From contig OY811989.1 in assembly GCA_963681505.1 (NCBI GenBank), positions 1,443,577-1,507,576 of the forward strand: DNA of 64,000 bases, given 5' to 3'. The notes beneath the pieces were generated by a model that saw only the letters and a list, made by a program, of their open reading frames with translations, did no database searches and had not been told where the DNA came from. Position numbers and translations under genes: made by a program. Of the stretch, positions 44,820 through 56,947 are shown piece after piece; the stretch's first letter is position 1; each line of letters opens with the position of its first letter. This DNA is from Eunapius fragilis. Its lineage: Eukaryota > Porifera > Demospongiae > Spongillida > Spongillidae.

Positions 44820-46170
44820 TCGGAACCTACGCGAGTAGGCTCCATATAGGAATCCAGCAGTATCATGAAGTCATTTAAAAAAAAAAAAACGTCACTCGCG
44901 TCTAGCGGGACGGCCAAAAGTCGGGTCACTTCGCTCTTAGTGGCAGTAGAGCGATATCAAATAGGAGAGCAGTTCTGCGTTGTTTCCATGTCATCAGACT
45001 GTGTACTTTTAGAGAACAAAACTACTCGTCCCCATCGTCCGTACCCAGTCCCATCGAAAATTTCCTTCGGGATAGCATAACTCACGACAGGAACGTTTGC
45101 AAAGAAAGCCAAGTGTACCAATCGCTTCAGGATGTGTCTGCAGGTTATCTTCAGGTGTCTGTTAGACGCCTAACCGATCGGGCAATTAGCTGAAGCGAGT
45201 AGTACCTTAGTTGGTGTTGATCCGGCTACAAATAGCACATTACATCAGCTATCACAATGTTCATGACGCACTTATAAAATAACCGATCAAAATCAAATTT
45301 GATGGTTTTAATTTACCATGCAATCTCAAGGACAATTCTGATTCCACTCGAGCATCTAAAAAGATCCAGATGCTGCCAGATCTGCCAAACGAGTGCATGT
45401 CAAGCGCGGTACCGAAAGGACCAACAAAACGACCACCCAAAGGTACGTTACAGCATCGATAAATGTTGGATTGATAAATTATGAACGTGCATGGTATATC
45501 GCTAAAATGGAAGGAATAGTTTATGTAATAGTTACAGTAGTAAATACTATAGTAATATGCGCTGTTTGAAATGTGTGTATAACGCTTACGCCAATTTGCA
45601 TTGGTCATGTGTTGCGGTGCATGGTTTATCTGATAATAGCGTGAGATCAGTTTAGTACATTTATCCTATGTATTATATGGTTTCGGTTTTTGCCAATGAT
45701 TTTAACCTTTCTCACCCCTTGATCCTCAATGGAGGTAGTCTGGGGACTAGTATAATATTTTATGGTACACCTCAACAAAATTGCAGATTCTAAAATGATC
45801 GCGCAAGTTGATGTTTTTGCTACCTGATTCTGTACGTTTCAAGAACTAAATACAATACTAAATCCACCAGAAAAATTTAGGAAACAAGTAATAAAAACAT
45901 TCTCTATACGAGAAGGTTGGTGGTGTATAGGAATCAAAGGGATGGTGGTGTAAAAAGCAAGGGAACAAGGCTTCTGATTGAAAAGGAAAAATGAAATAGA
46001 CCTATATTAGCATGCACATTTAAATAAGACAACATGTTGCTAATATAGGTCTATTTCATTTTTCCTTTTCAATCAGAAGCCTTGTTCCCTTGCTTTTTAA
46101 ACCACCATCATTCACCTTTGATTCCTATATACCACCAACCTTCTCGTATAGAGAATGTTTTTATTACTTG
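44820..46170 (+). mobile_element. Helitron-like family X, copy X5
   Basis: Starts TC at 44820, with stem GGAACCTAC/GTAGGCTCC (one mismatch), then ATATAGGAATCCAGC. It ends ATTACTTG at 46170 after a palindrome at about 45886-46170. The host ..GAGATCTA and TTATATTGAAATCGG join in frame near the transposase C-terminus. It is collinear with X3, including blocks GCCAAACGAGTGCA, GGTTTATCTGATAATAGCGT and CAAGAACTAAATACAATACT. Confidence 0.9.
44865..45080 (+). CDS. Short conserved ORF of family X (X5 copy)
   Basis: 71 codons, aligned to the X3 copy: SRVTSLLVAVERYQ, then QFCVVSMSSDCVLLENK, then RPHRPYPVPSK. A run of A after the ATG has altered the start (MKSFKKKK). Function unknown. Confidence 0.3.
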   Translation: MKSFKKKKTSLASSGTAKSRVTSLLVAVERYQIGEQFCVVSMSSDCVLLENKTTRPHRPYPVPSKISFGIA

Positions 46171-46431
46171 TTATATTGAAATCGGTAATGAATTTTCTAA
46201 AGGTTGTAGCCATCGTGAAGCCTACTTTTGAAACTTCTTACCACTGAACGGACCTGTAGCGTGTTAATTACTGGTGCATTGCTCTGCTCCGTGCATGCTT
46301 GCTTGTATTGCTCGTTGGACACGAATACTGCAATCTCCCCCCACCTTTTTGGAATAATGTTTTCACTTAAACTAGTTGTTATTTGGTGCTTTTCTACGCA
46401 AAAAGCATTGGCTTCTGGGGCAGAGCCCCAG

Positions 46432-46583
46432 ACCCCGATGGGGGAGCTTGCAGCGCTCCCCCATGGTGGGAGGGGGGGGGGGGGGGGGGGGGGGGAGGTA
46501 CCCTTCCCGCACCCTCCCCGGGAGACGCCACTACTTCATTTTATTTCGGCAACTGCCCTTTTTATTCCCTTCCTACGCCACTG
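46432..46583. repeat. Right end of a hAT-type element with G-run
   Basis: GCAGAGCCCCAGACCCCGAT, GGGGGAGC..GCTCCCCC and a run of about 24 G (46472-46495) lead to CCCTTCCTACGCCACTG, which ends at 46583. The reverse complement CAGTGGCGTAGGAAGGG is a typical hAT terminus. It may be the right end of the ZMYM-like element. A palindrome at 46571-46635 joins it to a second, inverted CAGTGGCGTAGGA. Confidence 0.55.
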
Positions 46584-46635
46584 AACTGTGATAGTATAAA
46601 TTGTATTTATACTGTCACAGTTCAGTGGCGTAGGA

Positions 46636-48360
46636 TCCACATTTCTCTCTCAAACCTAATAAATGAACTCTCCATACTGAAACTAATCATACAGAAAACT
46701 GAATGTGTTGGTATTATAGATCACTCATAAAGGTATATTATCTAAAAAGGCACAATGCGGTTCAAATATATCATTATACTCAGTCACGCAATCAACTACA
46801 CATGCAGTGTCACATATGCCTTAGTTTATTATATATCATACATACTTTAAATTAATGAACACTCACTTCGTTGAATAATATTAAGGCAGTGCTGTACTTT
46901 TTCCTGCCTAATCAAATCCTTCTCCGCTGGTGTTGCTTTGGTTTTGCACACTAATTGAGTTTTCTCACTATGGAGTAGTACATAATGCCACGCTCGAATT
47001 TGCAATTTGATGCCCTTCTTCTGAAAGCACGCTTTTGGTCCTTTGTATAGTCGGAGGGATAGCAAGCAGAACGCAAACTGTCATTTCTTTACACAAGAAT
47101 CTAGGATATGCAGGTTAAAACAACCCGCTGAGAACAAACAGCGCGGTTGCGCCAGACAAAGACACCACAGACTGAGACTAGCATGCAGGCTACGATCGCT
47201 ATATCAACAGCATACATAGCATATTAATCTTGTGTCCTATTTAATGGAAAACTCGCTATCAGAGGGGGCCGGGGGGGTTCTTTTTCCTAGAGGGGGATAC
47301 TTACCCTAGGAAATAATTTACGGGGGGACACATTTTCTTAGGATACAATGTCCAGGGGGACACTTATTCCTCCGACACCGGCAAGGAACATGATAAGGGC
47401 CATGCAAAAATCCGTGAGCGGTGCTTTTTATAGATCGATCCGGCGTTCCGCGTGTTGTAGTAGTCATGTGCTTCGTTTCGATTTTTTCTTTCCCGGCGTG
47501 AAATAGATTTTATCTTGAAACCTATGGGTAGTGGGCGTGATATATATTAATGAAGTAGTTGTGAAAATTTACTTACTAGGCCACAAATTAGTGATACGTG
47601 TGTCCAATAGAAGTACAAAACTTAAGGTGCTTTTCATAAAATCTGCGTTATCGATCAATGTGTGCTATTCTTCCATAGCATAAATGACAGACATGGTTTT
47701 CATATTTGACAAAAGGTGTATTCTTCTTTCACTTCTCCAATTACAATACTTTTTCTATCTCAGACAATGGTCCTATTATATTCTGTTAAGATATCTTTCT
47801 ACTTGAATCTTTCCTCTATCCCACACTACTAGAAACATATCGTGTTTTCTGCATAAGAATGGAAACATTAAGATTTTTAGCCTGCCTGGACAGTTGTTAA
47901 TATCATCCTATGATCACGAGTCCTCAGAATTATTGTTCAAATGTGTTTTGGGGTTAAAAATTTTCAATGTTGCAGAGTGACAAACTGAGCAATTCTTAAA
48001 ACACTATCGATTTTCCTCAAACACCATCAACAGTTGAAGTTGTATTGAAAGCAGTAACCAGTCCATATACCACATAACAGCACACTAATATGCATTTCAG
48101 AAAAAAGAGAAATGATTACAAGAAGTGGAGAATTGTTCAACAACAAATAACAGACAAGGATTAGAGACAAAAAAAAAGATCAATGTCTAGTACGACAGTT
48201 CACAATCTAGGTATTAAGACATGTGAAACAGAACAAAGAATTACCAGATTATTCCATTCCATATTGGTGTTCAACCAAAAAAGGCAGGACTATCAATGCA
48301 GCTGTAGTAATTGAAAAGTGAGTACAAGAGTGTAGTATGAGATATTTCATGTGATACAGC
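46636..48360. other. No gene recognised
   Basis: AT-rich. A GGGGGG-rich patch at 47265-47365 repeats GGGGGACACWTWTTC three times. No coding call can be supported. Confidence 0.45.
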
Positions 48361-48476
<116 letters not shown>

Positions 48477-51400
48477 CCGTATCTGAAGCAGCTGGGTTGT
48501 TTAATTGTCAAATCGAGTATAATGCATTTCAGCTGTTGGTTAGCTCAGTCCTTACAGCTGTTAGTGAACTCCTGGCAACCACAGCAAATATTTAATACAA
48601 AGAGCTAGACAGTAGAAGAGAATCAGGCAAATAAAGATTTAACTTCCCATGACATAGGTATTGTCAAACTCATATAGGAATGACGAAATAGAGGATAATT
48701 TATTGCATAAGGAACACATATTTAATAATTTGCAATGAATCATTACTTGCCTGACAGCCCTATATAGCTTTAGGTGGTTTAGTACCCGGGACTGTAGAGC
48801 TGACACTTTCACCTTCACTGACCAGTTGGTACATGATCTATTTACAGCTCCTTTGGTGTAGCTCAACACATGAAGTTCACAAATTCACATAGCCATATTC
48901 TCAATACTTTGTGCACCAAAACCCTCACTACTTGCACCAGTATCCACAAGTACAATAATACACATAGAACTGATAGGCAAGGACAGATAATGTTATCAAG
49001 CTTTTAAACCAGCTTTTATACAACTTTGAACCATGCTGCATTGCACTGTGAAGGCCAGTCCTTAGACTGGTCCAGTGACTCTCAACCAAGTTTAAATTAC
49101 AACAAAGTGCTGTCTCAGCAAATTATCGATAGTACCCTGCATGCCAGGTCATGCAACTGTCTCAACTCATGGGTACACAATGGCTGACAGTTCTGAATAT
49201 TTCAAGAAAAATGGCAAACACAACAACAAAAGAGAATAGATTTTTCCCCTTGATTAGATGGTATCTGCATATACACACAAAAGAGTTTCTGTGTTGTGCT
49301 TACTATAATATTGTCTGATTTTGAACATCAATAGATTAATTGGATCTCAATACCTGGTTTACCAAAATGCACTATAACCTTTTCTCATTATAAAGGAAAT
49401 CGCCTATTGTTGTTATCATACACTTTGACTGTAGTTGACGGTAGCATACCAATACACTGGCCAGCAAAAAGCTTTATGCTTTAAAAAATATATATAACTC
49501 AGTACCTTAGAACATTAGTAATGAAATTATTGGTTACATGCAGGTACTGAAGTTAGGTCACTATACGTGTCCCACTGCCACTGGAATCAAACACCAGCCT
49601 ACAAGTAATTTGTACACCTGTTGCACATTCGCACGCTGGCAATTATCGGTTTTTTTCTGCGGTAAAAAAAAACTTCACTCAGAATTTCCATTTCTTCGGT
49701 TCAATCAAATGACGCAGTAAATTTAAATGGTTGCCATGCATGTAGATAACTTATTGATACGATAATTTTGTTGGATGCTATGTATGCGTTGCTATTGCAC
49801 CGAAACCTTCGAATCTACATGATTTAGAATTTCTCCTGTCAGGACCTTTTAAATCATGTAGATTCCTCGGTTTCAGTGTCTAACCCATTAGGATTTATAC
49901 TTCTGAGACAGAAGAGGTGTTCAATTCATAATATGGAACACTATGAATGACCTTGATTATCGATAATTGCATGATTCAAAGTGATTTCCTTTTAAACTGA
50001 CATGTGAACCAATTATGAAGTGATTGGGGATGCGGAAAGCCAGGCTGAGCATATGACTGTGTGGTTGGATAGTGTGTCAGTAATTAGCATGTGGCACGGT
50101 AGTAATGGCGAGCAAAATGCACATACCGACATTCAATCATTGACTGGTAGACACTCTGAAGCTTGTGGTAGTTAATTAATATTGTTTCTGCTTTTCATGC
50201 AGTGATCAAATGATTTCTGTGTACTGTGTAGTTGAAATACTAGTGGGGAGAAGTTATCCGTGGTCAACTAGCTATTATTACATTCCTCACAAGCATGTTT
50301 CTTTTCTTGTTTAGCACTGCAGTAAACGGGACATTATGCAACGTAGGAAATAAAGGATTGAAAACCCTAACATCCACATTTGCTTGTGATGTCCTCAAAA
50401 ATTCTCTGCTAGAATGTTTAAAACATGTATCATGTGATGTTTGCTGTTCACCAGATAGAGGATGCGTTTAAAAACAGGAACATTGGATAGTGATGTTGCG
50501 TAACTCATTGTGATGACTGATGAAATGAAAATTCTCCACAATAACAGCTTAGAACATGCTCCACAATAAATGAACATATATAGTGCAGAGCAAAATGCCG
50601 ATAAAGGGCCTAATGGAAGTCCTCCTTGCTTGTAAAATGCATGAGTATCTCTGGAGTAATAATTCCATCCTCAGAATCAACCACTTTTGACGTTGTTATA
50701 CAACAAGACCTACTATTATCAGTAATTATGTTCTTATAACGGAAAGTCCCAATGATTGGTTCATGACATAAAACAGTGACCAAAGGTTGCACCAATGTTC
50801 ACAGAACACAACTTTGGCTTGTTCTTGGTCACTAGCTATGACCCTATTGTGGTATCAAATGTATGGGTTTGCACAGTTGTAGTAATAGTAATTCGGTATC
50901 TTTTGTGCATGTGCACAATATGTTAGTGTGTGTGTATAATAATATGGAACAATGTCCAGAAAATCATCCTTATAATTCTGGGTAGTTTTTCAAGTTTTCA
51001 AATTTTTTGATTTTCCGTGAACCCAAAGAGATCAAATGGTCGTTGCGCATCCTAAATTGGACTAAAGTTATTAGGCACTGATTTTATAATTAGCCATACA
51101 TTTCAATGCGAGCGTTACTTTTCTTTTGCTTGTCCTGGAAAATTTGATTTTGCTGGATACTGTTTCATATGTATATATGTGCGCATACGGTACAACTTCC
51201 CTCCGCCCCCAACGAAAATAAGTTTAAATGTGTCCATGTTCGGAATCGTGCGTGTCTTTGGTGTGCATGTGCATGGGTGTAAGTGAATGGAGTACATGTA
51301 CATGTGATATACTTACATTCCACTCCCCTCTGCCCACAACGAAAATAAAGACATGTGTTTAATTTTCTTAATCACGAACGCTGGTTCATAACGATGTTGT

Positions 51401-51889
51401 GTATAACAGACGCCCCGCCATTTCCGGCACCCGCTTAGTATACTAATACGTTTTCACCAAAAGCACATCAGCGCACGGAAGAATATAGATATATCTATCT
51501 TGGGACACATGTGCAGAACTTAACACACGCACATAATTAGCAATCAATGAGTCCAGCTGTATGTATATTTATCAGTGTAACTTAAAACATCTACAGCCGT
51601 TTAGAATATTTAATTGGAGGATATAGATAATCTTGCGCTATCTTGTTATTAAACAAATGGTATAAGACATACTGATTAGTCTGCTGATAAATATGAAATG
51701 AATTAATTCGCATCGTAATATATATGTTAGTATAAATATCTGCATACCTTTACGTACGCAATAAATAAATTAGTGTAAACTGCATTATGTATAATCTGAG
51801 CTGCATGCTGGTATCAGTATTGTTTATAGTTTATGAACAACGTTATAATTAAACGTCACATATATACAGTAAGTTTCGGGCACTGTATC
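48477..51889. other. Long intergenic stretch upstream of the 7TM gene
   Basis: No reading frame with a recognisable domain. Apart from a hairpin at 49799-49878 and a twice-used CCCTCCGCCCCCAACGAAAAT-like phrase (51200 and 51325), it appears to be unique AT-rich sequence. Some of it may be regulatory for the receptor gene. Confidence 0.45.
49799..49878. repeat. 80-bp imperfect hairpin
   Basis: CACCGAAACC..GAATCTACATGATTTA pairs with TAAATCATGTAGATTC..GGTTTCAGTG, with about 29-nt arms, a few mismatches and a loop of about 22 nt. It could be a minimal MITE or a hairpin RNA precursor. Confidence 0.6.
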
Positions 51890-51898
51890 TATAAATAG
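51890..51898 (+). promoter_or_regulatory. TATA box of the 7TM receptor gene
   Basis: TATAAATAG, 34 bp before the ATG at 51932, so the 5' UTR would be very short. Confidence 0.5.
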
Positions 51899-51931
51899 AC
51901 TGGTAGATCTGTGTGCATGCAGGCATAAAGT

Positions 51932-52879
51932 ATGTTCGGCATGGCCATGGAACCCGTGGCTATAGCGTTCGACCGCAAGTTCAATGCCCCGTCGAACATT
52001 TCGCAATTCAAAACACCACCATTATTCGCCGAGGATATTGCCCGCTTCGTCATCGTCATCATTCCATCTCTGCTGCTATCCTCACTTCTCCTCTACCACC
52101 TGTGCGGCCTGACGAAGAGGTCAGGCGTCAAACCTCTCTCTTTCCTCTATGTCTGCGTGTGTATCTTATGCATTGTGGGACCGACAGGCTACGGAGTGGT
52201 GTCCTTAGTGTACGACCTCCGGTTCCCTTTCGCTGTTCAGTGTTCGGCCATTGACGGAGTAAGTGTCTTCGTATATGTCGTGGGACACACAATGCTATGC
52301 TTCAGCATCGGAATGGTTGCCGCTTCGCAATTCATGACAGTGAACGGCCTCAGCGCGAGGAGAGTTCTAAGCGTAAGAAATGTTGCCGTCACTTATTTGG
52401 CGCTTTGGGTGTTTGTATTGTGCATCAACGTAATCTTTTTCTGCGCCATTTGTGTCCAAGCAAGGAGGAAAGAGGCAACCTTGTCCGCAATTCACATTTC
52501 AACAACAAGAGCTGCCTGGGGAATACTGATGTTTGCGTTGGCGCTCATAGGAACGATTGCATTTTCAATCCTTACATACCTGAAAGCGAAAAAAGGTATT
52601 TTGGAAGTAAATAAAAGGATATTAAAGTCTATCGCTTTGGTTAGCACATTCAATGTGCTACAATATGCGATATTAAGGCTAATTGGCATAGTGCTGTACG
52701 TATTGTCCTACCTTATCGACGGCGAGAATGGTGTTACTGGATGGATATTGTTTATTTCAGCGTCACTAATAGCAGATCTTTCGTATCCATTTGCAGCCTT
52801 TTCCATCTTTATTGTTCACAGCAAACTTCGAAAAATGGTGTGCTGTTGTAGTAACAACCTCACGCCTGATCTAGAGTGA
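51932..52879 (+). CDS. Single-exon seven-transmembrane receptor, rhodopsin-like, orphan
   Basis: 315 residues. An N-terminal segment of about 35 residues has an N-glycosylation site (NIS). Seven hydrophobic spans lie at roughly 36-59, 67-95, 105-136, 149-174, 193-219, 228-261 and 269-298. A Cys after the second span (QCSAI) could form the usual TM3 disulphide. The third loop is short and basic (KAKKGILEVNKR). The tail has KLRKMVCCC, a likely palmitoylation cluster. TM7 has DLSYPFAAF in place of the NPxxY motif, and no clear DRY follows TM3 (TVNGLSARR). It is most likely a lineage-specific class A-like GPCR; the ligand is unknown. A second Met at position 4 is possible. Confidence 0.8.
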   Translation: MFGMAMEPVAIAFDRKFNAPSNISQFKTPPLFAEDIARFVIVIIPSLLLSSLLLYHLCGLTKRSGVKPLSFLYVCVCILCIVGPTGYGVVSLVYDLRFPFAVQCSAIDGVSVFVYVVGHTMLCFSIGMVAASQFMTVNGLSARRVLSVRNVAVTYLALWVFVLCINVIFFCAICVQARRKEATLSAIHISTTRAAWGILMFALALIGTIAFSILTYLKAKKGILEVNKRILKSIALVSTFNVLQYAILRLIGIVLYVLSYLIDGENGVTGWILFISASLIADLSYPFAAFSIFIVHSKLRKMVCCCSNNLTPDLE

Positions 52880-52986
52880 TATTTCTTTAGCACTGAATAT
52901 ATGTACATGTGTATGCTGTGCATGGATAAGTGAAGCGGAATGTATAAGCAATGAGATTAGTATTAGTGTTATCTTAAAGCGTTTAT

Positions 52987-53011
52987 ATATATATATATAT
53001 ATATTATATAT
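52987..53011. repeat. (TA)n microsatellite
   Basis: About 12 TA dinucleotides with one break, 108 bp after the receptor stop codon. Confidence 0.9.
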
Positions 53012-53104
53012 ATCATGCATTGAAAGATTACCCGTGAATCTTCATTCAGTAACGCGCATGCTGTGATCTGAGTAACAGTGTAAAAGGTATCGTTATACAG
53101 TACT

Positions 53105-54104
53105 GTACTTGTCCAGCAATTTCAGACATCCATACACGTCTATGCATTGAAAACGCATGGAAAGTATTTGATTGTTTTCAAACATTAACGCAGTAGGATT
53201 ATTTTTTGAATGCATTCTTTTATTTTCGCTTTCATTTTGCGAGCAGCAGAATCAACAACAAAATTAATTACTTTCGCTATTATGTAATAATTTATGGTTA
53301 ATAACATCAAATGGTGGGCGCCCTTATTGTGCAAATTATAAGTGCTGGTGTGTGTGTGAGTGGGAGGAGCGTGTCGTTTCCAAATGCTCGTAATGTGCCG
53401 TTGGTTCAATACATTTGAATATTTCTTTCATCGGCGTGGATAGACGAACGTGCGCTCGGCGTGTATCTACCTGTTTGCTACGCTGCGTAAGTTAACGGTC
53501 CGTTCCTACATCTTGATACCTCATCCCGATATGCGCAATGACATACCACGCGCACGCGCACACACATTCCCACATACTCCCAGCTCTTTTTCCTGGGGTG
53601 CACATTAGGAAGAATCACTTTAGCTGATGCCGATTAAATGGTTGGGTTGGTCTGTACCCAGGGCAAGTGGGTTAAATATCTCTAGCCGCTAGACAGTTGT
53701 ATCGTCTGGGTGTGGTCTGCACCTTGGGCAAGATTGGGTTAAATCTATCTAGTTGAGTTTCCTGGGTGTGGCCAGTACCCTGGGCAAGGATGGGTTTAAT
53801 ATCTCTAGCTTTGTCTGGGTGTGGTCTGTATCCTGGGCAATCTATCTAGTTGAGTTGCCTGGGTATGGCCAATGCCCTGGGCAAGGATGGGTTAAATACC
53901 TCTAATTGCTAGTCAGTTGTGTTGTCTGGGTGTGGTCTGTACCCTGGGCAAGATTGGATTAAATCTATCTAGTTGACTAGGTGTGGCCAGTACCCTGAGC
54001 AAGAATGGGTTAAATATCTAGTCAGTTGTGTCGTCTGTGTGTGGCCTGTGTGTGTGTGTGTGTGCGCGCGCGTGCATGCGCGCGCGCACACACACACACA
54101 CACA

Positions 54105-54181
<77 letters not shown>

Positions 54182-54660
54182 TCCCAGCTCTTTTTCCTAG
54201 GGTGTATATATGCTGATGTAAACTGTTGAGTTGATCTGTACCCTGGGCAAGAATGGGTTAAATATCTCTAGCTGCTAGTCAGTTGTTTCATGTGGGTGTG
54301 GTCTATACCCTGGGAAAGATTGGGTTAAATCTATCTAGTTGAGTTGCCCGGGTGTGGCCTGTACCCTGGGCAAGAATGGGTTAATGTTTAAATCTCTCAA
54401 GCTGCATGCTGGTCAGTTGGTCTGGGCAAGTATTCAGATTCTCTCTAGCCACTAGTCGTTTTAATGTTTGGGTGTGGCCTGTACCCCAGTAAGGGCCGCT
54501 GGTCATTGTAATGCCTGGATGTGGTCTGTACACACACGCGCGCACGCACACGCACACACACACACATACACACACCCACCCACACACACCCACACACACA
54601 TACACACACACACACACACGCACACACATACTCCCAGCTTGCTAATATTATATTCATATC
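53105..54660. repeat. Dispersed repeat family R, copy 2
   Basis: Parallels 1739-2640 from GTCCAGCAATTTCAGACATC through the GAACGTGCGCTCGGCGTGTA block and a CTCCCAGCTCTTTTTCCTGG unit. It is expanded by a tandem array (53640-54520) of about 80-100-bp units with CTGGGTGTGGTCTGTACCCT and GGGCAAGATTGGGTTAAAT. CA/CG-rich microsatellites lie at 54047-54178 and 54530-54630. Confidence 0.8.
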
Positions 54661-56497
54661 CAGAGCCTATGTACATATGTGGTTGTCTGCCTACATACCT
54701 TTATCTGATTGTGAGATACTTGTATTTGTTTTGAGGTCTCTATTTTTTATTACAGGGATAAATAAAGTGCATGCTTGCTAGGTGATGAAGAGAAGCTTAC
54801 TGTGGCCATCCAAATATTGTACTGACACCTGTGCTCTCTTCAGGATGGTGGATGGCCTGTAACAAGATTGCTCAGGTTGTGAGTTCCATCTCTAAACACT
54901 GTGTATGTGTATGTCCCAATTCCCTCCTCCCCTCTGAAGGGCTTAGTGCAGGAGAGGATGTGTGGGGCACTCTGCCTTTCGTAGGGGGAGGAGGGGCATG
55001 GGACTAAGCCCTTCAGAGAGGAGGATGGGGTTGGGACGTATAAATATACAGAAGGGGTTGGAAGTGTAGAGGCAGTAAGCCTACAAAGGGTATTACTACA
55101 TCCATTCTCCCTCCCCTACATGTATGATCAGATGATAAGGGTAATGTGATTGTAATGAGGTCACGTTAGCAGCTGCAGTTTATAGCCTGGTAGTTCACTT
55201 TTGACAGCTAGTCTGAGAAAACACTTTCATTAATATAGTAATGGAGTTTAGAAGTACCTTTGAAGTACCTTTCGCAATATACTTAAATGCTTTTTATTTG
55301 CATCTTGCATTTGTTTTATCATGAGGGCTATTGAATGTGTTCCACCTCTACACATTGTGTGTGTGCTTGTGTGTGTGTGTGTGCGTGCTTGAGTATGTGC
55401 GTGTTGCTTGCTTGCCTGTACCGTATGTACTGGCCCACCCAAGCAATCCTACTGACACCTGCTGCACATGCATGACCAGTGACAGCAGCCAAACTGGGTT
55501 GAGCAAAACAGCACCCAGGTCTCCTGGTTGTTCAGATTGGGAAACCTCTCCATGCCTATAGATACAACCATTGACAATATACGTGTTATATTACCCTCTT
55601 CCCACTCAATAGATTATCGTCCACTATGGCAATGAGGAAATAAGAAATCCTGTGCAGCTGTCATTGGAAGCTATAGGAGCAAACTGTAGTTCCATTCTTA
55701 TTGCCTTCTTGTGAACATTTTTATAAAGTTTTATGGTTATTGACTAAGTTGTTATTGATATCTTAAAAGCACACTTACAATGTCATGGAGACATGCGGCA
55801 TTTTTGGGCTAGGTTAGCTTCTCAAGGACAGGCAGATCATTTCGGTCACCCTCAGTGACTCCATTGTTTTGGTATAGACTAAAGCTCTTCAAAGGGGAGG
55901 AGCCATTTTTGCTACAAATGAAATGATCAACAAGCTGCATGATGCTCCACCTTTATTTCAGAAAAACATAGACATGAACATGATGTCACTGAAATAGCTA
56001 TCATTCTATTGCATAAACTGAGGTTACACTCTGGAACCTTGGGACTGTTGGACATCATGATTTTGGTTCATCACATTTGACACTATGATCATCTGTGTGT
56101 GTGTAGCTGTGTGCTTTGTGTGTGTACGTGTTGTGTGTGAGTATACATGCATGTGCATGTGTGATATGTGATGTGTGTATAGTGATATACATGTGTTGCA
56201 TGTGTTTACATGCAAGAGCGTATTTTAACGTCATTATCATATTCATGTATGGCGCCAAATCGGGGGAGGGGCATTAACGTATTTTTGCACGAATACAAAT
56301 ATGAGCGGTAATAGCTATTTAACTATAGAAACACAGCTAGCTATTTCAGTATCGTTGTCATAGTCTGGGGCGCCTATACCAGAAGTAGGGTTCCGTGTTA
56401 GCTTCACTAGTGTTAATCGGGGCCGCTTCCATTATACATACCCGGTATTGGTCGGTCGGCAGAAGGCAAAGGTAAAAATACCTCATTGAGAAGTGGT
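54661..56497. other. Intergenic region, no gene recognised
   Basis: An inverted repeat at about 54935-55020 has arms CCTCTGAAGGGCTTAGT and ACTAAGCCCTTCAGAGAGG. Several TG-rich tracts (55357-55385, 56094-56140). A short plus-strand stretch near 55614-55690 reads IVHYGNEEIRNPVQLSLEA, which might be an exon remnant, but it is not assigned. Confidence 0.4.
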
Positions 56498-56513
56498 GGC
56501 TTTGAAAAAAGCC
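56498..56513 (-). terminator. Histone 3' stem-loop of H2A
   Basis: Minus strand reads GGCTTTTTTCAAAGCC, which fits the metazoan histone mRNA stem-loop (6-bp stem, 4-nt loop), 30 bp after the stop codon. It marks a replication-dependent, non-polyadenylated mRNA. Confidence 0.9.
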
Positions 56514-56542
56514 AGTTAAAAAAGGTCGTGAGGGTAAAGTAT

Positions 56543-56947
56543 TTAAGCGTCTTCGCCCGACTTCTTGGTGGGGGCGGAACCAGCTGCCGCCTTCTTGGGG
56601 AGGAGGATGGCCTGGATGTTAGGCAACACACCACCCTGAGCGATGGTCACGCCGGCCAGAAGCTTGTTCAGCTCTTCGTCGTTTCTGATGGCCAGCTGAA
56701 GGTGACGGGGGTTAATCCTCTGCTTTTTGTTGTCGCGGGCTGCGTTTCCCGCCAGTTCCAAGATCTCGGCGGCAAGGTACTCCATCACCGCGGCTAGGTA
56801 CACCGGAGCTCCCGCCCCGATACGCTCGGCGTAGTTCCCCTGACGGAGAAGACGGTGAACACGTCCAACGGGGAACTGTAGTCCAGCGCGGGCAGAGCGA
56901 CTTTTGGCCTTGGCGCGAGCCTTGCCTCCTTTTCCACGTCCAGTCAT
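56543..56947 (-). CDS. H2A: Histone H2A
   Basis: A 134-residue canonical H2A. The N-terminal tail is [20 protein letters not shown]. The histone fold carries [20 protein letters not shown], the acidic-patch residues are in [16 protein letters not shown], and [20 protein letters not shown] is the docking region. The C-terminus is [12 protein letters not shown] and lacks the SQ(E/D) motif of H2A.X. It packages DNA as an H2A-H2B dimer in nucleosomes. Intronless, divergently paired with H2B, and followed by a histone stem-loop, so S-phase expression is expected. Confidence 0.98.
   Translation of the reverse strand: MTGRGKGGKARAKAKSRSARAGLQFPVGRVHRLLRQGNYAERIGAGAPVYLAAVMEYLAAEILELAGNAARDNKKQRINPRHLQLAIRNDEELNKLLAGVTIAQGGVLPNIQAILLPKKAAAGSAPTKKSGEDA

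Larger units (their letters stand above)
42002..46231 (+). pseudogene. ZMYM-like hAT transposase, split by two family X insertions
   Basis: Exon-like blocks in order: N-terminal MATLDSFPAQPHQPRL .. CFSC (42002-42204, TTF-type finger region), DLAFLSTGFSNWKDVTRN (43007 on), HVIAGYLLHGDQE..NFMQLLELR after a short GTAAGT..TTTTAG gap, a RGQCYDGGSSMSG motif (43610), a long helical block (43874-44326) and the C-terminal dimerisation region. That region has NAVSERS, and MSQERLNHIM in a shifted frame, up to HVHKHLTDEI. Removing X4 (42205-43006) and X5 (44820-46170) restores the frame at both points, and the tail ends IEIGNEF..AYF with a stop at 46229-46231. Several stops and shifts remain. Confidence 0.85.

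Noticed and set aside
42205..46170. Composite transposon with long inverted repeats around a transposase
   Set aside because: Removing both X copies restores the transposase frame on the outer sides, and X copies occur singly elsewhere with the same ends, so these are two separate insertions.
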